Below the pieces are notes generated by a model, which worked only from the letters and a program-made list of their open reading frames with translations, did not search any database and was not told the origin of the DNA. From RGDT01 sp964630925 (GTDB taxonomy: Bacteria > Planctomycetota > Planctomycetia > Gemmatales > Gemmataceae), in NCBI GenBank assembly GCA_964630925.1, contig CAZVZK010000128.1, positions 1-29,381 of the forward strand: a stretch of 29,381 nt of DNA, given 5' to 3'. Shown piece by piece: positions 7,255 through 15,408 of the stretch; position 1 is the first letter of the stretch, and every line of letters begins with the position of its first letter. The position numbers and the translations under genes are program-made.

Positions 7255-7668
7255 ATGCGCCGTCCGTTCCTGGCCCTCGTGGCCGCCGCCGTGATCGTCC
7301 CCGCCGTCACCGCCGAGCCCAAGGAGATCAAGCCCAGCCTCAACTGGACGGGTGTCGTCAACAACGAGGCCCTGTCCAAGAAGGCCCCTGACTCCGGCAT
7401 CATCACCGACCAGAAGTCGTTCGAGGCCGTGTGGAAGGCGTGGAGTAAGGAGAAGGTGCCGGCCCTCGACTTCAAGAAGGACCTCGTCGTCGTCACGCTC
7501 GCGCTAGGCGGCCCCAACCGGCCCGGCATCACCGCCACCCTCGATGAGGGCGACCTGAAGATCATGGCGATCTCCACGCTCATCGGGGGCGACGCCTTCG
7601 GCTACTCCCTCGCCGTCTTCCCCAGGGAGGGGATCAAGAAGGTCAACGGCAAGCCCGTCGGGAAGTGA
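7255..7668 (+). CDS. small exported protein, possibly PrcB-C-like
   Basis: A 137-residue exported protein. The start is ATG 7255, with AAGGAG about 10 nt upstream; an in-frame ATG at 7183 would give an Arg-rich extension ahead of the signal peptide and is rejected. Residues 1-19 (MRRPFLALVAAAVIVPAVTA) are the signal. The mature part has a pattern ITDQKSFEAVWKAW, then LDFKKDLVVVTLALGG, that recalls the PrcB C-terminal domain (a protease-complex stabiliser fold), but the match is weak and the later part is not diagnostic. Probably a periplasmic protein of unknown function. No operon partner follows. Confidence 0.65.
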   Translation: MRRPFLALVAAAVIVPAVTAEPKEIKPSLNWTGVVNNEALSKKAPDSGIITDQKSFEAVWKAWSKEKVPALDFKKDLVVVTLALGGPNRPGITATLDEGDLKIMAISTLIGGDAFGYSLAVFPREGIKKVNGKPVGK

Positions 7669-8038
7669 CCCCCCCCTCTCGCCCGGCGGGGGCTCGCCGT
7701 CCGCGTGAAGAACCTCACGGCTCACGGGTGGCGACGGGAGGCGTCGAGCATCCAGCCCCCGTGGGCCGCCGGAGGGCCGGCCTCGTCGGGCACGGCGGGG
7801 CCTGTGGCTGACGAGCGGGGCGGCTTGTGCGGATTCGTCCCCGCCTGTGCGTTCCCGGCCTCGCGTGCACGGCCCCGGGAAGGTCGTCCGTGAGCGCCGT
7901 CGGTGCGAAACCGCTGCGCGTGCGGGGGGGAGGCCAGGACAGGATTTCCGTGTGCGGCATGGGCGGTGCATTCGGTGACCCGGTGGGACAGGTAACGCGA
8001 TCCCCACCCAGGCCCCGCATGACCGAGGGAGGGCAGCC
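7669..8038. other. intergenic region ahead of universal stress gene
   Basis: 370 bp with no supported gene. A GC-rich hairpin-prone stretch near 7672-7692 (cccccctctcgcccggcggg) follows the stop of the upstream gene and may act in termination. The promoter of the stress protein gene should lie near its right end; GGGAGG sits about 9 nt before ATG 8039. Confidence 0.35.
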
Positions 8039-8527
8039 ATGACGCCGTTCCAAACCTTGCTTCACCCGACCGATTTCGACGACGCCTCGAAGGAGGCGTT
8101 CCGGGTCGCCCGGTCGCTCGCCCAGGCCGTCGGCGCGCGGGTCGTCGTCCTCCACGTCGTGCCGCCCCCCGCGATCATCGACCAGGACGGGCGGGTCATC
8201 CTCGACCCGAAGAAGCCGCAGCCGATCGACCTCTGGCAGGAGTACCGCAGGCTCGCGGCGGACACAGCGGCCGTGCCGGTCCAGTACGCGATCGCCGTGG
8301 GCGACTGGGCCTCGGCGAAGTCCTTGCTGGAGGCGAAGATCCGGGACATGGGCGAGGGCGCCTTCGTCGTCATGGGCACCCACGCCCGGGCCGGGATCAG
8401 CCGGCTCCTCTGGGGGAGCAAGGCGGAGGAGGTCGTGCGCGATTGCCCGTGCCCGGTGCTCATCGTGAAGGCGAATCACGGGGCGGCACTCGCGCCCGCG
8501 AAGGCCGAGGCGGCGGGGGTCGCATGA
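8039..8527 (+). CDS. universal stress protein (UspA family)
   Basis: A 162-residue single-domain Usp. The start MTPFQTLLHPTDFDDASKEA shows the family's PTDF-S/A block, followed by ARVVVLHVVPPP. The C-terminal ATP-loop region reads VVMGTHARAGISRLLWGS. In ATP-binding Usp proteins this is G-2X-G-9X-G(S/T); here the second Gly is Ala, which may weaken nucleotide binding. It is a cytoplasmic stress-response protein by family. It converges on a second Usp gene, whose stop lies 24 bp away on the other strand. Confidence 0.92.
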   Translation: MTPFQTLLHPTDFDDASKEAFRVARSLAQAVGARVVVLHVVPPPAIIDQDGRVILDPKKPQPIDLWQEYRRLAADTAAVPVQYAIAVGDWASAKSLLEAKIRDMGEGAFVVMGTHARAGISRLLWGSKAEEVVRDCPCPVLIVKANHGAALAPAKAEAAGVA

Positions 8528-8551
8528 CCGCCGGCGACCCCACGGCGGGCG

Positions 8552-8971
8552 TCAGGCCGCCCGCGGGATCTTCACCACCAGCACCGAGCAATGCGCCTCG
8601 CGCAGGACGCGCTCGGCCACGCTGCCCATCAGCAGGCGCTCCAGGCCCGTCCGCCCGTGCGTCCCCATCACGACGAGGCTCATGCGCCCCTCGCGAGCCC
8701 GCGTCACGATCTGCTCCGCCGGGTCGCCTTCGGCGAGCACATGGCTGACCGGGATCGACTCATCCACCGGGCGGATCTGCTCCAGCTGGGCGCGCCAGTA
8801 GGCGTGCGCGTCGGCCCCCTCCGGCGTCGGCGTGCCCTTGGCCGGGTCGATCACGTACATCACCGTCAACGCCGCGCCGTGCGCCTTCGCCAGCGCCACG
8901 GCGTGGAAGTACGCCTGGTTCGAATGCGACGAGAAGTCCGTCGGGTACAGGATGCGCTCGACGTGGATCAC
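8552..8971 (-). CDS. universal stress protein (UspA family), coupled to kinase-phosphatase gene
   Basis: A 139-residue Usp. The start is GTG 8971-8969, which overlaps the TGA of the upstream gene (GTGA), a classic translational-coupling arrangement; no better start exists. The N-terminal block is HVERILYPTDFSSHSNQAYF, and the loop VVMGTHGRTGLERLLMGS fits the full G-2X-G-9X-G(S/T) ATP-binding consensus, unlike its convergent neighbour. It is likely co-translated with the kinase-phosphatase at 8968-10329, which suggests a shared role in stress or damage response. That link is inference from overlap. Confidence 0.92.
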   Translation of the reverse strand: MIHVERILYPTDFSSHSNQAYFHAVALAKAHGAALTVMYVIDPAKGTPTPEGADAHAYWRAQLEQIRPVDESIPVSHVLAEGDPAEQIVTRAREGRMSLVVMGTHGRTGLERLLMGSVAERVLREAHCSVLVVKIPRAA

Positions 8972-10329
8972 GGTTGCCCCTCGCGTGCCGGGCCCTGCTG
9001 GGATTCTATCCCTGCGGCCGTCGATTGGCCCTGAAGGTCGGCGAGCGTGATGAGCCCGCGGACGTGGTCCGCGTATCGCCGGCGGGCCGGCACCGACACG
9101 ACCTCGCGCTCCGGGTAGCGGAGGGCCGACAGCCGCCCGCCGAAGACGCAGCCCGTGTCGATGTTCACCGTCTCCCCCTGCCACAGCGGCTCCGCCGCCG
9201 GCGTGTGCCCGTACACCACCAGGGCCCGGCCGCGGTACTCCCCGGCCCAGTTGAGGCGTACCGGCAGGCCGTTGTCGTCCGTCTCGCCGGTGGTGTCGCC
9301 GAACAGGGCGAAGCTGCGCACGCGCGGCGACGCGCGGCCGTGCAGGTCCTCGCGCAGGCCGGCGTGGGCCACGACCAGACGCCCCCCGTCGAGGAGGAGG
9401 TGCGTCGGCAGGCTCTCCAGGAATAGCCGCACGCGCTCGTGGAATTCGGGCGGGTACGCCGCCATCTGCTCGACGGTGAGGGCGAGCCCGTGCGTCGGCT
9501 GCACGCCGTTGCCGCGCAGGTGGCGCAACAGCTTGTTGTCGTGATTCCCCATCGTGCAGAGGGCGTGGCCGGCGCGCACCATGTCCATGACCAGCCGGAA
9601 CACGCCGGGCGTGTCAGGCCCGCGGTCGCCCAGGTCGCCGACGAAGACGGCCTTGCGTCCGTGCGGCGGCTCGGCGAAGGCCACCTCCCCGGCCGGCCCG
9701 GCCAGGTGGCCCACGCGGTAACCCAGGATCCCCAGGAGGGCGAGCAGCTCGTCGGCGCAGCCGTGGATGTCGCCGATGATGTCGAACGGCCCGCGCTCGG
9801 AGGCGTGGTCCTCGGGGATGGGGACGCGGCGGATGACGGTGTTGTCCACGTCCTCGCGTGAGCGGAGGAAGTAGCGGTGGTTGAAGTGTTCGCGTTCGAC
9901 GGCGCGGGCGGCCTTCTGCGCGGCCTGCACGTGGGTCGTGATGACGTGCGCCGGCACGGTGCGTCCGGGGCGGGCGAGGTTCTGCTCCTGGCAGACCTCC
10001 TCGGGCAGCTCGAAGACGATGGCGCAGGTCAGGTAGTGGTAGCGGCGGGCGATCTCCAGCAGCTCCTTGCGGGCGTCGGCCTGGATGCTGGTGGCGTCGG
10101 CCACGGTGAACCGGCGGAAGCGCAGCCGCTGGCGGATGGCCAGGTGGACCAGCTCGAAGGCCTCGCGGCTGGCGGCCTGGCTGCTCTCGTCATCGCAGAC
10201 CACGCCGCGGTAGAAGTCGCTGGAGACGACCTCGGTGGGGCGGAAGTGCTTGCGCGCGAAGGTGGACTTGCCGCACCCCGAGGGGCCGACGAGGAGGACG
10301 AGCGACAGCTCTGGGATCGTGAGTTCCAT
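8968..10329 (-). CDS. kinase-metallophosphatase, Pnkp-like without ligase domain
   Basis: A 453-residue two-domain protein. Residues 1-165 are a P-loop kinase: Walker A GPSGCGKST (15-23), then SSDFYRGVVCDD, and a lid-type region with Arg/His. Residues 180-400 are a calcineurin-like metallophosphoesterase: DIIGDIHGC (near 183), GDLGDRGPDT (231-240), GNHD (261-264), VVAHAG and VVYGHTP. The order kinase then phosphatase matches bacterial polynucleotide kinase-phosphatase (Pnkp), the RNA-repair partner of Hen1. Full Pnkp is about 850 residues with a C-terminal ligase/adenylyltransferase domain; here the protein ends shortly after the phosphatase and no Hen1 gene is near. It may be a trimmed end-healing enzyme or act on nucleotides. 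Its stop overlaps the start of the Usp gene. Confidence 0.85.
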   Translation of the reverse strand: MELTIPELSLVLLVGPSGCGKSTFARKHFRPTEVVSSDFYRGVVCDDESSQAASREAFELVHLAIRQRLRFRRFTVADATSIQADARKELLEIARRYHYLTCAIVFELPEEVCQEQNLARPGRTVPAHVITTHVQAAQKAARAVEREHFNHRYFLRSREDVDNTVIRRVPIPEDHASERGPFDIIGDIHGCADELLALLGILGYRVGHLAGPAGEVAFAEPPHGRKAVFVGDLGDRGPDTPGVFRLVMDMVRAGHALCTMGNHDNKLLRHLRGNGVQPTHGLALTVEQMAAYPPEFHERVRLFLESLPTHLLLDGGRLVVAHAGLREDLHGRASPRVRSFALFGDTTGETDDNGLPVRLNWAGEYRGRALVVYGHTPAAEPLWQGETVNIDTGCVFGGRLSALRYPEREVVSVPARRRYADHVRGLITLADLQGQSTAAGIESQQGPAREGQP

Positions 10330-10331
10330 GT

Positions 10332-10440
10332 CTCGGTTTTCGGTTTTCAGTTTTCAGTTTTCAGCAGGGCTCCAGGGCGGCCCGCGCGGCGCGTGGGCCG
10401 GCTGTGCCCTGAAAACTGAAAACTGAAAACTGAAAACCGA
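10332..10440. repeat. long inverted repeat built of TTTTCAG heptads
   Basis: The left arm (about 10340-10370) reads TCGGTTTTCAG then further TTTTCAG units and ends in CAGGGC; the right arm (10406-10440) is GCCCTGAAAACTG followed by more CTGAAAA units and AACCGA. The arms differ by one 7-nt unit. The 35-nt loop is GC-rich. It fills the gap between two minus-strand genes and could fold into a long stem that affects mRNA ending or stability. Confidence 0.8.
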
Positions 10441-10446
10441 AGGCTG

Positions 10447-11634
10447 TTAGCGAGGCACCCCCCACATCCGCAGCACGTTGTCGGCGCCGGCGGACAGGGC
10501 CTTGCGGCCGTCGGGGGTGAACGCGACGGCGAAGACCTGGTCGGTGTGGTCCTCGAAGCGGTGGATGATCTTGCCCGTGTCCGTCTCGAAGACGTGGACG
10601 ATCTTGTTCTCGCCGACGAGGAAGCGCTTGCCGTCCTTGCTGACGGCGATGGCCTCGGGGTTGTCTCCCAGGCCGGAGTACGTGCGGAGCAGCTTGCCGC
10701 TCTCGGCGTCCCACAGCTTCACGGTGAGGTCGCGGCCGGCGGTGAGGACGCTCTTGCCGTTTGGCATCCATGCGACGCCGACGACGTAGCCGTCGTGGGC
10801 CTTGTCGCCGATGACCGTGGCCTTGCCGGACTCCACGTCCCAGATGCGGTAGCTGTTGTCGTTCATGCCGGCGGAGAGGATCTTCGTGCCGTCGGGGGAG
10901 TAGGCGATGCGCCACACCCAGCCGGTGTGGCCCTCGAGCTTCTTGACCTCCTTGCCCGACTCGCGCTCGAAGATGCGGATGGTGGTCTCCTTCTCGGCGC
11001 CGCTGGAGGCGACGTGCTTGCCGTCGGGGGAGAAGGCGGCGCCGTAGACGCGCGACTCGTGGCCCTCGTACTTCTTCAGCTCCTTGCCCGCCATGTCCCA
11101 GCGGCGCATCGACTTGTCCAGCGCGCCGCTCGACAGGATCTCCTTGCCCTCCTTATCGATGTCCACGGACCAGCACCAGCCGGTGTGGCCCTCGAGCTTC
11201 GCCAGCTCCTTGCCGGTGGCCAGGTCCCAGACGCGGAGCTTGTTGTCCATGCCGCTGGTGACGGCCTTCTTGCCGTCGGGGGTGACGGCGATGCCGCGGA
11301 TGTTGCCCGTGTGGCCCTCGAACTTGCGCAGCTCGCCGTACAGGCTCTTCGTGATGTTCTGGCCCAGGACGATGCAGCGGAGCTTCACGTCGGCGTCGGC
11401 GTGCTCCTTGACCGCCTTGCGCAGCAGCGGCATGATCACCTCGCCCATGTCGAGGAGCTTCTTCTCGGCCTCCTTGCGCGTCTCGGCGTCATCGCTGCCG
11501 AGCTTGTCGATGAGGGCGTTGACCTCCTTGGCGTCGGGCTCCTTCTCCTCCTTGTCCTTGTCCTGGGCGATGAGGGCGCCCGACAGGGCGGCGAAGGCGA
11601 CGAGCAGGGCGAGCAGGCGGACGAGCGGGTGCAT
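10447..11634 (-). CDS. exported seven-bladed WD40 protein with HEAT-like N terminus
   Basis: A 395-residue exported protein. The start is ATG 11634, with GGAGAA upstream; the in-frame ATG 33 nt earlier has no such site and spoils the signal. Residues 1-24 (MHPLVRLLALLVAFAALSG...) are the signal peptide. A charged helical part (about 25-95, LIDKLGSDDAETRKEAEKKL) looks like a HEAT-type repeat seen ahead of WD40 in many planctomycete proteins. Seven WD40 units follow, with the usual GH...WD spacing (for example FEGHTGNIRGIAVTPDG, LRVWDLATGKELAKLEGHTG), the last ending at LRMWGVPR. A closed propeller and a scaffold role in the periplasm are likely. The inverted repeat lies directly downstream. 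Confidence 0.9.
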   Translation of the reverse strand: MHPLVRLLALLVAFAALSGALIAQDKDKEEKEPDAKEVNALIDKLGSDDAETRKEAEKKLLDMGEVIMPLLRKAVKEHADADVKLRCIVLGQNITKSLYGELRKFEGHTGNIRGIAVTPDGKKAVTSGMDNKLRVWDLATGKELAKLEGHTGWCWSVDIDKEGKEILSSGALDKSMRRWDMAGKELKKYEGHESRVYGAAFSPDGKHVASSGAEKETTIRIFERESGKEVKKLEGHTGWVWRIAYSPDGTKILSAGMNDNSYRIWDVESGKATVIGDKAHDGYVVGVAWMPNGKSVLTAGRDLTVKLWDAESGKLLRTYSGLGDNPEAIAVSKDGKRFLVGENKIVHVFETDTGKIIHRFEDHTDQVFAVAFTPDGRKALSAGADNVLRMWGVPR

Positions 11635-11710
11635 GTTCGGTTCTCCGGTTGGCCACGCAGATACCATTCATGATGACAGCAAGCGGGGCCTAAGGCAATG
11701 GGCGCGCCCG

Positions 11711-12673
11711 TCAGGCCAGCTCGTCCAGCAGCCGATCCAGGCAGGCGCTGATGGCGGCGGCGCAGGCGCGGTACTCCTCCAGCGGGCCGCCGACGGGGTC
11801 GCCGATGTCGCCGTCGGGGGAGAGCGGGCGGGCGGGCAGGCCGCGCAGGGCGGCGACGTGGCCCGCCGTCATGCCGAGGAGGAGGTCGGCGGCGGCGGCG
11901 AGGTCGCCCGTGAGGGGCCGGCTGCGGTGGGCCTCCAGCAGCGGGCCGGCGACGGCCACCGCCTCGCGTGCGGCCGGCATGCCGGCCATCGCGGCGAGGC
12001 CGGCGGAGGCGATCACCCAGCCGCGCGCGGGCAGGTCCTCCGGGGGGCACCCCAGGCGTTCGGAGAGGCGGAGCTTGAAGAGGGCCTCGGCCATGGGGCT
12101 GCGGCAGGTGTTGCCGGTGCAGACGAAGACGATGAGGCGGGCGAGGCGTTGGCGGATCTCGGCCTCGCCGGGCGTGCCTGGGGCCAGGGTGTAGGACGGG
12201 CCGTCGGCCTCCAGCACGGGGGCGGGGGGTGCGTGGTGGCCGTGATCGACGACGGCCACGTCGGCGTCGCCTGCGTCGGCGCAGGCGAGCGGGAGGCGTG
12301 CCCGTGCGAGGGTGGACTTGAGGGAGTCGTGGGTGGGGGTGCGGAGGCGGAGGGCGGGGCCGAGGGCGTCGCGGGCGGGGGCGGGGAGGCGGGAGGCGAG
12401 GCCGCGCTCGACGCCCTCGCGGGTGACGAGGACGGCGGGGCCGGGCCAGAGGCGGCGGGCTATGCGCCGTCCGGCGTCGCCGAGGGCGGGGGCCCAGTCG
12501 ATGGCGGCGCTCAGGCCGGGGACCAGGACGGCCGGGGCGGCGAGATGGTGGGCGTCGCGGGCGGCGCGGACGGTGACGCCGGGGAAGCGGATGCAGGCGC
12601 CGGCGGCGAGGGCGCGGGCGGCCCATTTGGCCAGGCGGCGCGGGTGGCATTCGTGCCAGTCGATCTGATCCAT
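11711..12673 (-). CDS. YrdC-like domain fused to low-molecular-weight protein phosphatase
   Basis: A 320-residue fusion. The N-terminal half (about 1-150) resembles YrdC/Sua5, the threonylcarbamoyl-AMP synthase fold of tRNA t6A synthesis: RRIARRLWPGPAVLVTREG matches the LWPGPLTLVL block and LRLRTPTHDS the VGVRxP block. The usual Ser-Ala-Asn motif after the PL pair is absent (RLPLACADAGDADV), so catalysis is doubtful. The C-terminal half is a LMW tyrosine phosphatase/arsenate-reductase-type domain with the CX5R loop CTGNTCRS (C185, R191) and the late Asp-Pro in IGDPVGGPLEEY. Start ATG 12673 has GGAGAGA upstream. The first 154 codons are duplicated at 4456-4917. The fusion may link a sugar- or nucleotide-binding fold to phosphatase control; its substrate is unknown. 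Confidence 0.85.
   Translation of the reverse strand: MDQIDWHECHPRRLAKWAARALAAGACIRFPGVTVRAARDAHHLAAPAVLVPGLSAAIDWAPALGDAGRRIARRLWPGPAVLVTREGVERGLASRLPAPARDALGPALRLRTPTHDSLKSTLARARLPLACADAGDADVAVVDHGHHAPPAPVLEADGPSYTLAPGTPGEAEIRQRLARLIVFVCTGNTCRSPMAEALFKLRLSERLGCPPEDLPARGWVIASAGLAAMAGMPAAREAVAVAGPLLEAHRSRPLTGDLAAAADLLLGMTAGHVAALRGLPARPLSPDGDIGDPVGGPLEEYRACAAAISACLDRLLDELA
12212..12673. repeat. 462-bp exact direct repeat B, copy 2 (parental)
   Basis: The 5' half of the intact fusion gene; identical to 4456-4917. This copy is taken as the parent because here the reading frame continues into the phosphatase domain. Confidence 0.92.
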
Positions 12674-12698
12674 CGCGTCTCTCCGGGCGAGCGGGGTT

Positions 12699-12858
12699 GC
12701 GTCAGCGCCCCGAGTGGAGCGTCAGCGGATCTCGTCTTCCGCGGGCGGGGTCGCGTCAGCGCCCCGGGTGGAGCGTCAGCGCATCTTGCTGTTTCTTACT
12801 CGTGGATGCGGGCCTCGTCGGAGAGGCGATCACGCTGACCTCTCGGGGCGCTGACGCG
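12699..12858. repeat. three copies of an intergenic GCGTCAGCGCCCCG repeat
   Basis: Two direct 29-nt units (12699-12727 and 12753-12781) share GCGTCAGCGCCCCG, one variable base, GTGGAGCGTCAGCG, and differ at a single position. A third unit is inverted (12831-12858). Each unit is itself bounded by GCGTCAGCG direct repeats. The inverted copy can pair with either direct copy, giving a long stem between the stop of the VWA gene and the start of the YrdC fusion gene on the minus strand. A terminator or a dispersed intergenic repeat family are both possible. Confidence 0.8.
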
Positions 12859-12875
12859 GGCCCGCCCGCCCGATC

Positions 12876-15161
12876 CTAGACCCATACCTTACGGTGGTAC
12901 ATCAGCCACTCCACCAGCAGCAGTAGCAGGGCGGCCAGGACGACCCACTTCCACGTCTCGTACACCTGCGGGCGGCCCTTGCCGGCCTCGATCTCCTGCT
13001 GGCCAAGCTTGATCTCGTCGCGCGGCTGCGTGTTGCTCTCGGCCTCGTCGAGGAGGTTGACGGCGAAGACGCGGCTGCCGCCCGGCCAAGTCGCCTGATA
13101 GACGCCCGCCTCGTCGGCGCCCTGGAAGGCGTACTCGACGCCCGTGCCACGCTTGACCGTCATCGGCTTGCGCGAGGGGCCGACCACCTCGATGGCTTCG
13201 AAGACGCCGTCGGGGCGGATCAACTTGACGTCGCCGGGCTGGGCGGTCTCCTCGGCGGCGGAGTCCGCCACGTTGCCGAGGTGGTAGAGGACGTTGCGGA
13301 GGAAGACGGGGAAGGAGAGCTTGAGGTTCCAGTTGGTGGCCCACACGCCGCCGGGGCCGACCAGGGGGAAGGCGAGGACGAGGTCGGAGAAGGAGCGGCG
13401 CGGGAGGACGAACATCAGGGCCGTCTCGCCGCCAGCCTCCAGCAGGCGCGGCGTCCGGGCCGGCACGCCCTTGGCGTTGAGGTCGAAGCGGAAGCCGCCG
13501 GCGAAGGCGATCTCGTCGAGGCCCGTCAGGTGGCGCATGAGGGGGTGGCTGCTCGCGGGGTTGCGGATGACCACGTCCTTGAGGGCCGGCTGGGCGGATC
13601 GTTTCCACGGCGGGGGGATGTTATCGATGAAGAAGGTGTTGGCGACGGGCACCGAGGCCTCGTCGGCGGGGGCGCAACGGTCGAAGATGACGAGGTCGAA
13701 CGCGCCGGCCTTGGCCGGGCGGAGGTATTTGGCCTCGTCGGCGAGGTCCTCGGGGGCGATGATTGTGACCTTCGCCACGCGCTCGGTGTCTTCGAGGCCG
13801 AAGAAGGTGGAGAGGATCCGGTTGCCGGGGGTGACGAGGAGGACGCGGGCCTTGCGGACGACGCCGGCCACGAGCCAGGCCTCGTTGTCGAGGGCGAACT
13901 GGTCGCGGAGCGGCTCCCACCGGTCGCCGCGTCTGGACACGATGCGGGCGTGGATGATGACGTCCACGCCCTCGTCGATGTCCTCGAGGTCGAAGGTGAC
14001 GGCGCCCTCGCCGGGGGTCTCCTTGGTGGGCGTCTTCTTGTCGGGATCGCCCTTCTCGATGAGGCGGGCGGGGAGTGACAGCGGCTTGTCGCGGAGGGAG
14101 AAATCGTCCTTGCCGGCGACGCCCCACTTCAGCTCGACGCCGACCTCGGCGGGCTGGCGGGAGAAGTTCAGCACGCGGGCGAAGACCTGCAACTTGGAGG
14201 CGTCCTTCTCGTCGCGGACGGCGCTGAGGCCGACGATGCCCACGTTGTTGACGTTCTCGGGGCCGGGTGCGCCGGCGCGGCGGTAGTGGAGGGAGAGGTT
14301 GCCGGCGGCGAAGCCGGGCACGTCGGGGAAGCGGCCGTCGGAGTAGAGGTACACGTCGGCGGCGATGCCCTCGGCGGCGACGTACTGGCGGCGGGCGGCG
14401 GGGTCCTCGCCCTCGGGGCGGACGGCCTGGTCGTCGGCGGACTTGTGGGGGTTGGCGAGGCTGTCGGCGAGGGCGAGGGCCTCGTCGATGCGGGTGACGC
14501 GCTGGGTCTGGGTGATGCGGCGGACGGCCGCCCGCAGGAGGCCCTTGTCGCGGGTGTAGGGCTGGAGGATGCTGGCGCGGCTGTTGAACTCGATGACCAT
14601 GCCGGTGTCGGAGTCGGGGCGGCCGTCGATCTCGCGGAGGGCATCGGCCCTGGCGGCTTCGAGGCGGCTGGGGGAGACATCCGTCACGGACATGCTGGCG
14701 GAGGAGTCGATGAGGAGGATGTAGTGCCTGCCGGTGGAGGCGGCGGAGCCGTGGATCTGGAAGGCGAGGGCGGAGTAGATGAGGAGGAGGACGACGCAGA
14801 GCTGGATGAGGAGGAGGACGTTGTCGCGGAGCCACTGGAAGAGGCTGTTGACGTGGAGGTCCTCGATGCTCTTGCGCCAGAGGAAGGTGCTGGGGACGAG
14901 GAGGGATTTGCGGCGGAGCTTGAGGAAGTAGAGGACGACGAGGGCGGCGGGGACGAGGAAGAGGAGGATCGCGGCCCAGGGGGGCAGGGGGTTGTGGTAG
15001 GAGAGGGCGAGGGTGTGCTGGAGCCAGGCGTTGGCGGAGCCCTCGAGGCCGAAGAGGCTGAGCGCGAGGAGGACGGCGCTGGGGAGTGCCAGGGCGAGCA
15101 GCACGGCCAGGGAGATGGGGAACCAGAGGCCCTTGTGGGCGGGCGGGGGACGGACGGCCAT
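12876..15161 (-). CDS. BatA-like VWA membrane protein
   Basis: A 761-residue membrane protein of the BatA/aerotolerance type. The start is taken as ATG 15161 (MAVRPPPAHKG); an in-frame ATG 51 nt upstream is possible. Hydrophobic segments lie at about 14-37, 60-80 and 113-134, the second pair forming the BatA N-terminal domain (LLFLVPAALVVLYFLKLRRK, then LWRKSIEDLHVNS). The VWA domain carries the MIDAS motif DSSASMS (152-158), and a threonine/aspartate region further on. A large middle region is beta-rich, and a TM helix near 738-755 precedes a short basic tail (YHRKVWV). These proteins usually work with MoxR AAA ATPases and DUF58 proteins; both are encoded in this window but about 11 kb away, on the same strand. 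Confidence 0.9.
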   Translation of the reverse strand: MAVRPPPAHKGLWFPISLAVLLALALPSAVLLALSLFGLEGSANAWLQHTLALSYHNPLPPWAAILLFLVPAALVVLYFLKLRRKSLLVPSTFLWRKSIEDLHVNSLFQWLRDNVLLLIQLCVVLLLIYSALAFQIHGSAASTGRHYILLIDSSASMSVTDVSPSRLEAARADALREIDGRPDSDTGMVIEFNSRASILQPYTRDKGLLRAAVRRITQTQRVTRIDEALALADSLANPHKSADDQAVRPEGEDPAARRQYVAAEGIAADVYLYSDGRFPDVPGFAAGNLSLHYRRAGAPGPENVNNVGIVGLSAVRDEKDASKLQVFARVLNFSRQPAEVGVELKWGVAGKDDFSLRDKPLSLPARLIEKGDPDKKTPTKETPGEGAVTFDLEDIDEGVDVIIHARIVSRRGDRWEPLRDQFALDNEAWLVAGVVRKARVLLVTPGNRILSTFFGLEDTERVAKVTIIAPEDLADEAKYLRPAKAGAFDLVIFDRCAPADEASVPVANTFFIDNIPPPWKRSAQPALKDVVIRNPASSHPLMRHLTGLDEIAFAGGFRFDLNAKGVPARTPRLLEAGGETALMFVLPRRSFSDLVLAFPLVGPGGVWATNWNLKLSFPVFLRNVLYHLGNVADSAAEETAQPGDVKLIRPDGVFEAIEVVGPSRKPMTVKRGTGVEYAFQGADEAGVYQATWPGGSRVFAVNLLDEAESNTQPRDEIKLGQQEIEAGKGRPQVYETWKWVVLAALLLLLVEWLMYHRKVWV

Positions 15162-15224
15162 GATGGGTCTCGCCGGCGGTGCGGGAGAGGGGGCATGGTC
15201 AGGATATCGCATTTCTGACGAATG

Positions 15225-15242
15225 ACCCAGCGACGCCTGGGT
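15225..15242. repeat. short perfect hairpin between genes
   Basis: ACCCAG (15225-15230), loop CGACGC, CTGGGT (15237-15242). It lies in the 250-bp gap between the SRPBCC and VWA genes, both on minus. It is followed on the minus strand by no clear U run, so it may be a weak terminator or a repeat remnant. No gene was seen in this gap. Confidence 0.35.
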
Positions 15243-15408
15243 TCGCAGAGCCTCAACCTGCGCTACAGAAACGCCATCGCGGCGGCTCCGGCGGCCGGCG
15301 GCCGTGAGCGGTTGGGGCGCATTACGGGTCTGATCGGTGTCATCGACTTCCGGCGCGTCGTTGAGGGCACCGCGCGGGCTCGACGGGATCGCTTGCCGGC
15401 CGCCCGCT

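Noticed and set aside
11084..12838. 584-codon plus-strand open frame
   Set aside because: It spans the antisense of two well-supported genes, has low-complexity Gly/Ala/Arg composition and no motif.
12699..12858. Possible CRISPR array
   Set aside because: Only three units, one inverted, with unequal spacing and no cas genes.
14286..15218. 310-codon Glu/Gly/Val-rich plus-strand frame
   Set aside because: Antisense of the VWA gene; composition reflects codon bias of the real strand.
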